Assembly: GCF_003240585.1 (NCBI RefSeq)
Contig: NZ_PCDP01000082.1
Location: forward strand, 50,945 to 114,944
Direction: 5' to 3'
From: Arminella tubonensis
GTDB taxonomy: Bacteria; Pseudomonadota; Alphaproteobacteria; Rhizobiales; Rhizobiaceae
DNA length: 64,000 nucleotides
Both the position numbers and the translations under genes were made by a program. The stretch's first letter is position 1; the number at the start of each line of letters is the position of its first letter. The notes under the pieces are model-generated. The model was not told the DNA's origin. It worked only from the letters and a program-made list of their open reading frames with translations, and searched no databases. This document shows positions 1 to 8,411 of this stretch, one piece after another.

Positions 1-538
1 CGAACGTCACCGTGCAAATCAGGGGAATCGGCACGAACTCGCCCTTCGGCATCACCCGGTTGAGGTTGTCGATCCAGACCGGCACCATCGCGATCTCAGG
101 CCGTGCCTTCGCCAGGTGGTAGAGCCCGCTCTTGAAAGGCAACAGCGGCTTGTCCGTCTGGTTCCTCGTACCCTCGGGAAAGAGAATCAGCGACGATCCG
201 CCATCGATCGCATCGGCCATCTGTACGATCGGATCGCTCGTGCGCGCGTCGCGATCACGCTCGATCAGCACGGCATCGAAGACATCGCGGCCGATAAAGC
301 GGTTTAGTCCCGTCTTCAGCCAATATTCAGCTCCTGCCACCGGCCTGGCCCTTTGCCTCAAGCGCGGCGGCAGAACCGCCCAGACCAGAATGAAGTCGCC
401 GTGGCTGGAGTGATTGGCAAAATAGATGCACTGGTTGCGAGGAAGGCCGTCCTCCGGCCAGATCGCGCGCACAGCCGTGATCGCCCGGGCAAATAGCACA
501 ATCAATACCGCTGCCGGTCTTGCGAAGAAGGACGTCAT
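1..538 (-). CDS. PlsC-type lysophospholipid acyltransferase, 3' end cut by the window edge
   Basis: Partial gene that runs off the left edge, so no stop codon is visible; about 179 codons can be read from the ATG at 538. The protein has the two hallmark motifs of the PlsC/LPLAT superfamily: NHSSHGD (the HX4D catalytic motif, residues 42-48) and FPEGTRN (residues 120-126). A hydrophobic N-terminus (residues about 4-22) suggests membrane association. By family, it transfers an acyl group to a lysophospholipid or lysophosphatidic acid at the inner membrane. It is divergent from the glycosyltransferase gene across 251 bp. Family is secure; the exact acceptor is not shown by the sequence. Confidence 0.85.
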   Translation of the reverse strand, partial: MTSFFARPAAVLIVLFARAITAVRAIWPEDGLPRNQCIYFANHSSHGDFILVWAVLPPRLRQRARPVAGAEYWLKTGLNRFIGRDVFDAVLIERDRDARTSDPIVQMADAIDGGSSLILFPEGTRNQTDKPLLPFKSGLYHLAKARPEIAMVPVWIDNLNRVMPKGEFVPIPLICTVTF

Positions 539-789
539 TGCGTTGTACCTGTCGCAGGCGGGATAAACGAAATTTTATGGAACATCGCCTACATATCACT
601 GATGGAAGACAGCGCCGATAGCAACGTCTGACAACATGTATGTTTATCAACAGCCAATCCCGCCTCCAATTTTCATTTTAGTCTCGTAGTTACATTTCGC
701 GTTCATTGAACTCGCCGTCGCCCATATTTGCAAACCAACACATACTTTTTGACAACCCCGATATTTTTTGAATTTCATGGATTGCATCA

Positions 790-1695
790 ATGAAGATCGC
801 TGTTGGCATTGCCACCTCAGGCCGAAGAGCCGTTCTCTCCGAGATGCTGGACTATCTGGCAAGGCAAATCCGCACCCCGGATGCCATCTACCTATGCCCA
901 GCCTCCGATGACGATATCGATTTGGACATCGGCCTCTCGCTGGACCTTGGTGTGCCGGTACACCTCGTTCATGGAGAAAGGGGACTGTGCGCACAGCGAA
1001 ATGCTATTCTCGACGCGGCGGCGGGCTACGATCTCATATCCTTCTTCGACGACGACTTCCTGCCCAAGACGTGCTTTCTTTCCCGCGCTGAACGGCTTTT
1101 CACTGATAATTCAGACATCGTCGTCGCAACGGGAAAGGTGCTCGCAGACGGCATCCACGGCGCCGGTCTGAGCGTCTCGGAAGCCGTCGCCATCCTCGAA
1201 GCGGACGTGGGTGACGATGCCAACGAGCCACACCGGTCGGTCTTCAACGCCTATGGCTGCAATATGACCTTTCGTATGACGGCCATTTTGGACGTGGGAG
1301 CCCGGTTTGATGAAAACCTGCCGCTTTATGGCTGGCAGGAGGATGTCGACTTTTGTCGCCGCCTCCCCGCGCGCGGCACGATCGTCCGTTGCCCGGCATT
1401 GCGCGGCGTGCATCTCGGCCACAAGTCCGGTCGCATTTCAGGGCTGCGCTTCGGCTACTCCCAGGTTGCCAATCCGCTCTATCTGGTCGGCAAAGGCACC
1501 GTCGGCCTCCGATGGGCATTGAGGCTGATGGCATGCAATGTCGGCGCCAACATACTGGGCAGCCTGGCGTCGCAAACCATTATAGACAGGCGCGGCCGCC
1601 TGAAGGGCAATCTGATTGCCATTTCGGATCTGTTGCTTCGCCGCCTGAGGCCGCAAAGGATACTCGAGATCGGGTCAGCGATGCCCAAAAGCTGA
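790..1695 (+). CDS. family 2 glycosyltransferase
   Basis: 301 residues, GT-A fold of the GT2 family. The N-terminus (KIAVGIATSGR) is the nucleotide-sugar binding beta strand, DDD at 87-89 (in FFDDDFLP) is the metal-binding DXD motif, and ED at 184-185 (in GWQEDVDFCRR) fits the catalytic-base region. No membrane segments, so it acts in the cytosol or at the membrane surface. It ends 13 bp from the convergent gene at 1709. The donor and acceptor cannot be told; a role in exopolysaccharide or other surface-glycan synthesis is only inference from the family. Confidence 0.85.
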   Translation: MKIAVGIATSGRRAVLSEMLDYLARQIRTPDAIYLCPASDDDIDLDIGLSLDLGVPVHLVHGERGLCAQRNAILDAAAGYDLISFFDDDFLPKTCFLSRAERLFTDNSDIVVATGKVLADGIHGAGLSVSEAVAILEADVGDDANEPHRSVFNAYGCNMTFRMTAILDVGARFDENLPLYGWQEDVDFCRRLPARGTIVRCPALRGVHLGHKSGRISGLRFGYSQVANPLYLVGKGTVGLRWALRLMACNVGANILGSLASQTIIDRRGRLKGNLIAISDLLLRRLRPQRILEIGSAMPKS

Positions 1696-1708
1696 CCGTA
1701 AGAGGGCA

Positions 1709-2416
1709 TCAGCGAATTGTCGATCTGACGAAATCCCCTCTGATGACTACCGAGGGTTTCGCGCCAGGTGTGCTTGGCAGGGCATTGTCGACAAAGGAAG
1801 CTTTCGCATCGATCAAATAGCTTATTGCAGTGGCCGAGCCGAAACCCAGATAGACGTCGAGCATCTTGGAGTCGATGGCGACCGTTTCATCCCGGTGGAT
1901 GGCGTCGAACACCAGATTTGCCCGGGTCGCCTTCCCTCGTATGTCCACATTTTTCGCGTGGCCGACAAAGCCGATGTCGGCCGCCTCACTCTCTATGTCG
2001 ACCGAGGAAAAATTGCCCGAGAGCGTCGCCTTCAGAGCCTTTTGCTCGATCGACACCGCACTTTCCTTTTTGATGTTCGCACGGATCGCAACGACGCAAT
2101 CCGATGCGCCGAACCAGGGGGACGGCGAGACATCGACCCGTAACGTCGAGCCGTCGAGCCGCATTCTGCTCGAGGAACGGCAGTCGTCATAAGACCAGAT
2201 CGAATTCCAGAATGAGAACCAGCCCGAACGGCGGCTGTCGATCGCGGCCACGTAGGGTGCATCTTCCAATGTCGTCAGATCGATGGTGCTCGCCTCTCCG
2301 GTGATGGCGATTGCCGTCGCGCTCGAAAGGTCCAGCCGATTTTCCAAATCGGTTTCCTCGCTGCTCGCCGCAACCGCGCTTGCAAGAAAGATCAAGGCAA
2401 ATAATAGAGGGTTCAT
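1709..2416 (-). CDS. secreted hypothetical protein, DUF2807-like beta-rich
   Basis: 235 residues from the ATG at 2416, chosen because it begins a clean signal peptide (MNPLLFALIFLASAVAASS) and lies 162 bp from the divergent AraC-type gene; an in-frame extension to 2707 would run into that gene. After the signal, the protein is made of short alternating hydrophobic strands (for example ALKATLSGNFSSVDIES), the look of beta-helical head GIN/DUF2807 proteins. No catalytic motif is seen. Predicted periplasmic or surface-exposed. The divergent membrane-bound regulator suggests functional linkage, which is inference. Fold assignment is tentative. Confidence 0.65.
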   Translation of the reverse strand: MNPLLFALIFLASAVAASSEETDLENRLDLSSATAIAITGEASTIDLTTLEDAPYVAAIDSRRSGWFSFWNSIWSYDDCRSSSRMRLDGSTLRVDVSPSPWFGASDCVVAIRANIKKESAVSIEQKALKATLSGNFSSVDIESEAADIGFVGHAKNVDIRGKATRANLVFDAIHRDETVAIDSKMLDVYLGFGSATAISYLIDAKASFVDNALPSTPGAKPSVVIRGDFVRSTIR

Positions 2417-2578
2417 TGGGACAGCTCCGTGAATGTCTGCTGGCCGTTTGCTCAGCGGAAAGGAACCTCGGAGAAATTCGCGACTTGCGAGACCTCGATT
2501 ACGATCCGGGTCGACCGCCATCGCGATCCGGGGCATTGTCCTTTCGTCGCCAACGTCTGCTCTAAAATCGATCCGATT

Positions 2579-3613
2579 ATGATTTTCATCCCCCTTCCCT
2601 TTGTCGAGACACTCTTCTTCCTCACCCTCCTCGTGCAAATGACGCGACGCAGCGAGGGGTCCGAAAATCGAATCTTCGCCCTGCTGGTCGCAGCCTATGC
2701 TTTGCAATCGGTCCTGATCGGCCTGCGCTGGGGCTATGGCCTCAGGGAAGTGATGCCGTTTCAGGTGGTTCTCGCCCCATTCGTCGCTTCGTTGACGTGG
2801 ATCGGTTTTTCAAGCCTCGCACGGGAGCGAGTGACGAGAGCCGGATCTTGGCTCTGGCTCCATTTTCTGCCCATGGTCGTCGTATGCGTGCTCCTGTTTG
2901 TCGAGCGGGATGCCATGGGTGCGGCGATCATCGTTATATTCCTCGGCTATGGCGCGGCCCTCCTCTGGCTGGCACGCCTCGGCCCGGACGGCCTGGTGTC
3001 GTCCCGCCTCGACGGGGTGCTTCGCTCCTATCGCTCGCTACAGATCACCGCATTCGCCCTCATTGGATCGGCAGTGATTGACGTGATCATCAGTCTCGAT
3101 TTCGCCTGGGGCAGCGGCGCGCATGCGGGAGAGATCGTGGCCGCTGCAAATGTACTGGCGCTGTTCGTTCTCGGAGCCGCAGCCTCCGTGGCAAGCTCCG
3201 GCTCGACCCCGGACAATCAGGTTGACGCATCGCCCGACTGCCCGCAGACCGTCGCGGCGACCCAACAGGATTCCGAGGTCGCAGCTTCGCTGGACTCGCT
3301 CATGCAGGCAAGACAGCTCTACAAGGACGCCGAACTGAACCTCGGCCGCATCGCCAGGCGCCTGAATTCCCCGGCACGCGCCGTATCGAACGCCGTCAAT
3401 CGCATCCATGGCATGAGCGTCTCGCAATATGTCAACAATTACCGCATCGACGAAGCCTGCCGTCTTCTTGCCGCCACGGACGAGCCGGTCACCCAGATCG
3501 TCTTCGAATCTGGTTTCCTCAGCAAATCCAACTTCAACCGGGAATTCCTCCGCGTCACCGGCACCAGCCCGACAGCCTGGCGGCAAAGCCAAGTGCAGCC
3601 GCAGCCGCAATAA
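2579..3613 (+). CDS. membrane-embedded AraC-family transcriptional regulator
   Basis: 344 residues from the ATG at 2579. An in-frame extension to 2429 was rejected because its 50 residues are unlike protein and would reach the divergent gene. Residues 1 to about 215 hold about seven hydrophobic helices. The C-terminal about 110 residues form an AraC/XylS double helix-turn-helix: LNLGRIARRLNSPARAVSNAVNR is the first and VTQIVFESGFLSKSNFNREF with GTSPTAWR the second. This 7TM-plus-AraC layout suits a one-component regulator that senses a membrane or periplasmic signal and binds DNA from the membrane. The likely target is its own promoter and the divergent secreted gene at 1709-2416; this is inferred from arrangement only. 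Confidence 0.85.
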   Translation: MIFIPLPFVETLFFLTLLVQMTRRSEGSENRIFALLVAAYALQSVLIGLRWGYGLREVMPFQVVLAPFVASLTWIGFSSLARERVTRAGSWLWLHFLPMVVVCVLLFVERDAMGAAIIVIFLGYGAALLWLARLGPDGLVSSRLDGVLRSYRSLQITAFALIGSAVIDVIISLDFAWGSGAHAGEIVAAANVLALFVLGAAASVASSGSTPDNQVDASPDCPQTVAATQQDSEVAASLDSLMQARQLYKDAELNLGRIARRLNSPARAVSNAVNRIHGMSVSQYVNNYRIDEACRLLAATDEPVTQIVFESGFLSKSNFNREFLRVTGTSPTAWRQSQVQPQPQ

Positions 3614-3634
3614 TCGTCGCGAGATCTCGCCAAA

Positions 3635-3668
3635 ACAAAAAGCCCGGCGCAGTCTCCCGCGCCGGGCT
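3635..3668 (-). terminator. rho-independent terminator of serA
   Basis: Ten-base-pair stem AGCCCGGCGC (3641-3650) with GCGCCGGGCT (3659-3668), loop of eight. Read on the minus strand it is followed by a T-rich run (complement of the A-rich 3632-3640), so it ends serA transcription. The AraC-type gene ends 28 bp away on the other strand and may use the same hairpin. Confidence 0.85.
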
Positions 3669-3690
3669 ATATCATTCCTTGGGAAGAAAA

Positions 3691-5286
3691 TTATTCGACG
3701 TTGAAGGCCAGTGGCTTTGCCTGGCGGATCGCCGCGTGGGCGGTAAGCTTGGCAAGCACCTCGTCGCTGATCGGACCGTCGACATAGAGCAGAGCGATCG
3801 CGTCGCCCCCCTGCTTGTCGCGGCCGAGCTGGAAGTTGGCGATGTTGACGTTGGCAGCACCGAGCGTCGTGCCGATGAAGCCGATCATGCCGGGAACGTC
3901 GGTGTTGGTGACGTAGATCATGTGGCTGCCGACATCGGCGTCGAGGTTGATGCCCTTGATCTGGATGAAGCGCGGCTTGCCGTCGGAGAACACGGTGCCG
4001 GCAACCGAGCGGGTCATGTTGTCCGTCTTGACGGTCAGCTTGATGTAGCCGTCGAACACGCCGGTCTTGTCACGCTTGACCTCGGCAAGGATGATGCCCT
4101 TTTCCTTGATCATGATCGGCGCCGAAACCATGTTGACGTCGGACACCTGGCTGCGGATCAAGCCGGCCAGCAGTGCCGATGTCAGCGCCTTGGTGTTCAT
4201 ACCGGCGGTAACGCCGTCATAGAGGATCTCGATTTCCTTGATCGGCTCCTCGGTCACCTGGCCGACGAAGGCGCCGAGAACGTCGGCAAGCCGGATGAAC
4301 GGCTTCAGGATCGGTGCTTCTTCCGCTGTGATCGACGGCATGTTGATGGCGTTCGAGACGGCTCCCTTGACGAGATAGTCAGCCATCTGTTCGGCGACCT
4401 GCAGGGCGACATTCTCCTGCGCTTCAGTGGTCGAAGCACCGAGATGCGGCGTGCAGACGACGTTCGGAAGACCGAACAGCGGGCTCTCCTTGGCGGGCTC
4501 CACCTCGAACACATCGAAGGCGGCGCCGGCGACATGGCCGGACCGGATGGCGTCGGCAAGAGCTGCCTCATCGACGAGGCCGCCGCGGGCGCAATTGATG
4601 ATCCGCACGCCCGGCTTGGTCTTGGCGATTGCCTCGGCATTGAGGATGCCACGGGTCTTGTCGGTCATCGGCACGTGTAGCGTGATGAAGTCGGCCTGGG
4701 CCAGCAATTCCTCGAGCTCGACCTTGGTGACGCCCATTTCCTCGGCCCGTTCCTTGGAAAGGAAGGGGTCGTAGGCAATGACGTGCATCTTCAGGCCGAT
4801 GGCGCGCGAGCAGACGATGGAGCCGATGTTACCGGCGCCGATGACGCCGAGCGTCTTGCCGGTGATCTCGACGCCCATGAACTTCGACTTCTCCCACTTG
4901 CCGGCCTGCGTAGAGGTATCGGCGGCAGGAAGCTGGCGAGCGACGGCGAACATCAGCGCGATGGCGTGTTCTGCAGTCGTGATCGAGTTGCCGAACGGCG
5001 TGTTCATGACGATAATGCCGCGGCGCGAGGCGGCCGGGATATCGACATTGTCGACGCCGATGCCGGCGCGACCGACCACCTTGAGGTTGGTCGCCGCCGC
5101 GATGATCTTCTCGGTCACCTTGGTGGCCGACCGGATGGCAAGGCCATCATAATTGCCGATGATTTCCAGCAGCTTGTCCTTGTCTTTGCCAAGTTGCGGC
5201 TGGAAATCGACTTCGACGCCGCGATCGCGGAAGATCTGGACGGCGGTTTCCGACAGTTCGTCGGATACGAGAACGCGAGGTGCCAT
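3691..5286 (-). CDS. serA: D-3-phosphoglycerate dehydrogenase
   Basis: 531 residues, the long three-domain form. It oxidises 3-phosphoglycerate to 3-phosphohydroxypyruvate with NAD, the first step of serine synthesis. The Rossmann motif GAGNIG lies at 150-155 and the catalytic Arg/Glu/His are R234 (CARGG), E262 (VEPA) and H281 (TPHLGAS). After about residue 315 comes the allosteric substrate-binding domain and then a C-terminal ACT domain, which in this family binds serine for feedback inhibition. It lies 84 bp downstream of serC on the same strand; the pair is expected to be one operon under the serC leader. Start ATG with GGAGGCC just upstream. Confidence 0.97.
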   Translation of the reverse strand: MAPRVLVSDELSETAVQIFRDRGVEVDFQPQLGKDKDKLLEIIGNYDGLAIRSATKVTEKIIAAATNLKVVGRAGIGVDNVDIPAASRRGIIVMNTPFGNSITTAEHAIALMFAVARQLPAADTSTQAGKWEKSKFMGVEITGKTLGVIGAGNIGSIVCSRAIGLKMHVIAYDPFLSKERAEEMGVTKVELEELLAQADFITLHVPMTDKTRGILNAEAIAKTKPGVRIINCARGGLVDEAALADAIRSGHVAGAAFDVFEVEPAKESPLFGLPNVVCTPHLGASTTEAQENVALQVAEQMADYLVKGAVSNAINMPSITAEEAPILKPFIRLADVLGAFVGQVTEEPIKEIEILYDGVTAGMNTKALTSALLAGLIRSQVSDVNMVSAPIMIKEKGIILAEVKRDKTGVFDGYIKLTVKTDNMTRSVAGTVFSDGKPRFIQIKGINLDADVGSHMIYVTNTDVPGMIGFIGTTLGAANVNIANFQLGRDKQGGDAIALLYVDGPISDEVLAKLTAHAAIRQAKPLAFNVE

Positions 5287-5336
5287 GGAGGCCTCCTGAA
5301 AAAAGGTTCAGCGATGAATAAGGTGCGATGCGTATG

Positions 5337-5359
5337 GGCTCCGCCTTTTCGGCGGAGCC
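5337..5359 (-). other. hairpin between serC and serA
   Basis: Perfect nine-base-pair stem GGCTCCGCC / GGCGGAGCC with a five-base loop in the 84-bp serC-serA gap. No T-run follows on the minus strand, so it is more likely an mRNA processing or stability element, or a weak attenuator, than a full terminator. Confidence 0.55.
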
Positions 5360-5370
5360 GGAGCTATCAA

Positions 5371-6549
5371 TCAGGCGGCCGCTTGTGAAAACGTAGCCTT
5401 CTGCGTCTGGAAGGCCCAGTTCAGCCAGGGCATCAGCTTCTGCATGTCGGTGGTCTCGATCGTGGCACCGGCCCAGATTCTGAGGCCGGACGGCGCGTCG
5501 CGGTAATGGCCGACGTCAAACGCAACGCCTTCCTTTTCCAGCAGCGCGACGAGACCCTTGGCGAAATTCGCCTGCTCGTCCTCGCTAAGAGCAGCGATTT
5601 CAGGATCGACGATCTTCAGGCACACAGAGGTGTTCGACCGCGTTTCCGCAACCGAGGCGAGATTGGCGATCCAGGCGTTCGCATCGACGAAATCATGGAT
5701 GACCTTGGCGTTGGCGTCCGCACGGCCGATCAAAGCATCAAGGCCACCGAGGCTTTTCGCCCAAAGCAGCGCATCGAGATAGTCCTCGACGCAGAGCATC
5801 GACGGCGTGTTGATCGTCTCGCCCTGGAAGATGCCTTCGGAAAGCTTGCCGCCCGATGTCAGGCGGAAGATCTTCGGCAGCGGCCAGGCTGGCGTATATG
5901 TCAGGAGCCGTTCGACAGCGCGCGGCGAAAGGATGATCATGCCATGCGCGCCCTCGCCGCCGAGAGCCTTCTGCCAGGAGAAGGTGACGACGTCGAGCTT
6001 GGCGAAATCGAGTTCCTGGGCGAAAGCGGCCGATGTGGCATCGCAGATCGTCAGGCCCTTGCGATCATCAGGAATGAAATCGCCGTTCGCAACGCGAACG
6101 CCGGAGGTCGTGCCGTTCCATGTGAAGACCACGTCACGGTCGAAATCAACGGTCGCGAGATCGGGAAGTTCGCCGTATGGCGCTTCCAGCTTGCGAACGT
6201 CCTTCAGCTTGAGCTGCTTGACGACATCGGTAACCCAGCCGGCGCCGAAGCTCTCCCAGGAGAGCATGTCGACGCCACGTTCGCCGAGCAGCGACCAGAG
6301 CGCCATCTCGACGGCACCGGTGTCGGAAGCCGGAACGATGCCGATGCGGTAATCCGCGGGCACTTTCAGAATTTCACGGGTGAGATCGATGGCCTGCTTG
6401 AGCTTGTTCTTGCCGACCTTCGCGCGGTGCGAACGGCCAAGGGCCGCGTCGGAAAGAGCATCGAGCGACCAACCGGGGCGCTTGGAGCATGGGCCAGAAG
6501 AAAAATGGGTATTTTGCGGACGGTTGTCCGGCTTGGCGAGCGTCGTCAT
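5371..6549 (-). CDS. serC: phosphoserine aminotransferase
   Basis: 392 residues. A PLP enzyme that converts 3-phosphohydroxypyruvate plus glutamate to phosphoserine, the second step of serine synthesis. The Schiff-base lysine is K194 in FSWQKALGGEGAHG, preceded by CDATSAAFA, which carries the PLP-contacting aspartate. The sequence (SSGPCSKRPGW near the N-terminus) matches the alphaproteobacterial SerC subtype of class V aminotransferases. First gene of a serC-serA operon. The start ATG is embedded just downstream of the structured serC leader whose last stem covers the ribosome binding site, so translation is probably the control point. Confidence 0.96.
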   Translation of the reverse strand: MTTLAKPDNRPQNTHFSSGPCSKRPGWSLDALSDAALGRSHRAKVGKNKLKQAIDLTREILKVPADYRIGIVPASDTGAVEMALWSLLGERGVDMLSWESFGAGWVTDVVKQLKLKDVRKLEAPYGELPDLATVDFDRDVVFTWNGTTSGVRVANGDFIPDDRKGLTICDATSAAFAQELDFAKLDVVTFSWQKALGGEGAHGMIILSPRAVERLLTYTPAWPLPKIFRLTSGGKLSEGIFQGETINTPSMLCVEDYLDALLWAKSLGGLDALIGRADANAKVIHDFVDANAWIANLASVAETRSNTSVCLKIVDPEIAALSEDEQANFAKGLVALLEKEGVAFDVGHYRDAPSGLRIWAGATIETTDMQKLMPWLNWAFQTQKATFSQAAA

Positions 6550-6550
6550 A

Positions 6551-6612
6551 GTGCTATCCTCTCAGATAGAAAGCCCTTCGTTGGGGAAGGGTGTCCCGCC
6601 GCCGTGGGTATA
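6551..6612 (-). ncRNA. serC leader RNA motif
   Basis: On the minus strand, the 5' untranslated region directly before serC folds into two stems: CCCTTC/GAAGGG (6574-6591) and CTATC/GATAG (6554-6569), the second with GAGAGG, the ribosome binding site, in its loop and flank, ending four bases before the ATG. This position and layout match the known alphaproteobacterial serC motif, described as a cis-regulatory leader of serC-serA whose final stem overlaps the ribosome binding site. The ligand, if any, is unknown. The upstream boundary is approximate. Confidence 0.8.
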
Positions 6613-6704
6613 GATCGTCTTTGCCGAAGTCAAGATGGGAATGTCGCGCTCGGAGAAATTTCTGGCGCATCTGCGACCCCGCGTCGCAGGCCCAGGCTTC
6701 CCGG

Positions 6705-7547
6705 CTACCAGGTGGCGACGCGCAGGCCGACCCGGATTTCATGACGGTTGATCGCACCGTCGCGCCCCATCGTGCCACTCGCGCCGGCAGACGAATCGGC
6801 GGAGGAATAGCCAAACATGTCGCCGCCCGCCACGTGACTGTAGCGATAGCCCAGATCGAATTTCATATTGGGAGTAATATCATAGGAGACACCTGCCATC
6901 AGGGCATAGGTCATCCGCCAGTCGCTCTCACCGGGATAGCGGGCGCTGGTGCTCCCGGCTCCGCCACAGCCGATGGCGCCGTCGACGCATGAGGACGTGG
7001 CATTGACGTTATCCCAGTTCACCCGCGTCGCGCCGATGCCGGCGCCGACATAGGGCGTAAAGCCGGCAAGGGTTCCAAGATCGACGTAGCCATTCACCAT
7101 CAGGCTGCCGGCCCTGAAGGAAGAGGAAGTTTTCGAAGAGCAACCCGTGCCCCCTGTTCCACCGGCGCAAGGAGCAGTGCTCGAGAACTTGCCGTCGAAG
7201 TCCCCGCCGAAGAGATCGCCGGTAATGTCCGCACGAATGAGATCGTTGAACTGGTAGCCGACGCCGAGACCGCCGGAAAAATCATTGCCATCAAAGCGGC
7301 TGCTGTCGAAGTTCGACGAACTGTAGTCGCCGTTTGCCGGGTCGTAAGACCGGACTCTTGTATCACGATGGTTTGATTTGACCGCGTAGCCGACATCGCC
7401 CCGCACGTACCAGCCCTCGGCATCCTTGACGCTGACCTCGGGCACCTTGATCTCCGGCGCCGTATCGGCGGCGGATGCGATGCCTGGCATCCCGGCCACC
7501 ATTGCAATAGCCACCGCCGACGCGTTCAAACGGATCATCGCAAGCAC
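6705..7547 (-). CDS. Omp25/31-like outer-membrane beta-barrel protein
   Basis: 280 residues. Signal peptide with predicted cleavage at ASA-AD (about residue 27). The mature part has alternating short amphipathic strands and small Gly/Ser/Asn loops (WYVRGDVGYAVKS, GGLGVGYQFNDLIRADI, FTPYVGAGIGATRV, FDLGYRYSHVAGGDMF, HEIRVGLRV) typical of eight-stranded OmpA-like barrels of the Omp25/31 group, and ends in an aromatic residue, as outer-membrane proteins do. It has a close paralogue at 8412-9260; the two flank a toxin-antitoxin pair. Acts in the outer membrane; no enzymatic function suggested. Confidence 0.87.
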   Translation of the reverse strand: MLAMIRLNASAVAIAMVAGMPGIASAADTAPEIKVPEVSVKDAEGWYVRGDVGYAVKSNHRDTRVRSYDPANGDYSSSNFDSSRFDGNDFSGGLGVGYQFNDLIRADITGDLFGGDFDGKFSSTAPCAGGTGGTGCSSKTSSSFRAGSLMVNGYVDLGTLAGFTPYVGAGIGATRVNWDNVNATSSCVDGAIGCGGAGSTSARYPGESDWRMTYALMAGVSYDITPNMKFDLGYRYSHVAGGDMFGYSSADSSAGASGTMGRDGAINRHEIRVGLRVATW

Positions 7548-7724
7548 CCTTCCCGCCTGGGCTTCGCCCAGATTCCATCCGACTCGCAGCGAGCGCGAAT
7601 CCGTCGGTCGTTTTCATTTCGTTAACCATAGGGAATTCATGGTTAATGAAGGTTTAAGCTGCGGGAATTGCTTTCCTGACGCCGCTGAACAGCGCAACCA
7701 TACTGGCCTGGTGTCTACAGATAT

Positions 7725-7743
7725 GTTATACGTTTGTGTAAAC
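7725..7743 (+). promoter_or_regulatory. possible operator of the PemK-type TA module
   Basis: Imperfect inverted repeat GTT(A)TAC-N6-GTAAAC that ends 15 bp before the antitoxin ATG. RHH antitoxins normally repress their own promoter by binding such repeats. The repeat is short and imperfect, so this is a weak call. Confidence 0.3.
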
Positions 7744-7758
7744 AACGCGAGGCTCTCT

Positions 7759-8010
7759 ATGACCAAGCAATCCACGAGTCTTGTCAGTGCAAGAATAGAC
7801 GAAAGCCTGAAGCGCCAGTTTGTTCAGTCTGCTGAGCTTAATCGCGAATCTCCCAGCGAAGCACTCAGACACGCCATACAGAATTATGTTCGAGAAGCAC
7901 GCAAAGCAGCGCTGGAAAATAGCGGCGCTTCAATTCGAGCAAACGCCAGTGATGAAACCGACGTACTTAATTGGATAGCCGCCCATAGCGTTCCCGATGA
8001 TCAGAATTGA
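7759..8010 (+). CDS. ribbon-helix-helix antitoxin of a PemK/MazF-type module
   Basis: 83 residues from the ATG at 7759; the longer in-frame reading from 7426 crosses the outer-membrane protein promoter and is not protein-like. The N-terminus (STSLVSARIDESLKRQFVQSAELNRESPSEALRHAIQNYV) is a ribbon-helix-helix: one beta strand, then two helices joined by a turn. It is expected to bind operator DNA, and its C-terminal tail (DVLNWIAAHS) to block the toxin. Its stop overlaps the toxin start by 14 bp, indicating translational coupling. Confidence 0.85.
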   Translation: MTKQSTSLVSARIDESLKRQFVQSAELNRESPSEALRHAIQNYVREARKAALENSGASIRANASDETDVLNWIAAHSVPDDQN

Positions 8011-8332
8011 GAGGGGAAGCATCTATACGGTGACCGCCAAGGGCGCTTACACTGGCAAACCGAGGCCTGCCATTGTCCTTCAAACAGCAGACCTCCGCCT
8101 GGAGAGCATCATCGTGCTTCCACTGACGACTGATTCAGTTGAGGAATCCATCGTACGCGTCGGCATCCCCCCGAGTGCCTCGAACGGCTTGAGGATTCTG
8201 TCCTACGCAATGTGCGACAAGATATCGACCGTTCCTGTAGCAAATCTGAAAGAGAAGATCGGCCGCATCGATGATCTCGAATTGAAGAAAATCGAGGCGG
8301 CGCTGCTTACTGTTCTCGGATTTTCCGACTGA
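7997..8332 (+). CDS. PemK/MazF-family mRNA interferase toxin
   Basis: 111 residues. The start IERGSIYTVTAKGAYTGKPRPAIVLQ carries the family signature (RG-D/S-I/V-Y near the N-terminus, then K-PRPA-V-LQ), followed by IIVLPLTTD and SYAMCDKISTVP, the PemK strands around the active site. Members cut single-stranded mRNA at short sequence motifs and stop translation. It overlaps the antitoxin gene by 14 bp and ends at the bidirectional terminator. No truncation or missing core residue is evident, so I expect it to be functional. Confidence 0.88.
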   Translation: MIRIERGSIYTVTAKGAYTGKPRPAIVLQTADLRLESIIVLPLTTDSVEESIVRVGIPPSASNGLRILSYAMCDKISTVPVANLKEKIGRIDDLELKKIEAALLTVLGFSD

Positions 8333-8353
8333 GCTGAGCCGACGGTATGACGT

Positions 8354-8387
8354 CAAAAGCCGCCCGGCGAGACCGGGCGGCTTTTTG
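8354..8387. terminator. bidirectional terminator between toxin and porin
   Basis: Ten-base-pair stem AGCCGCCCGG (8358-8367) / CCGGGCGGCT (8373-8382), loop of five, with AAAA before and TTTTT after. It can end transcription of the plus-strand toxin and of the minus-strand outer-membrane protein gene. Confidence 0.87.
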
Positions 8388-8411
8388 TAGGCATACTGGA
8401 ATATCGCAGTA

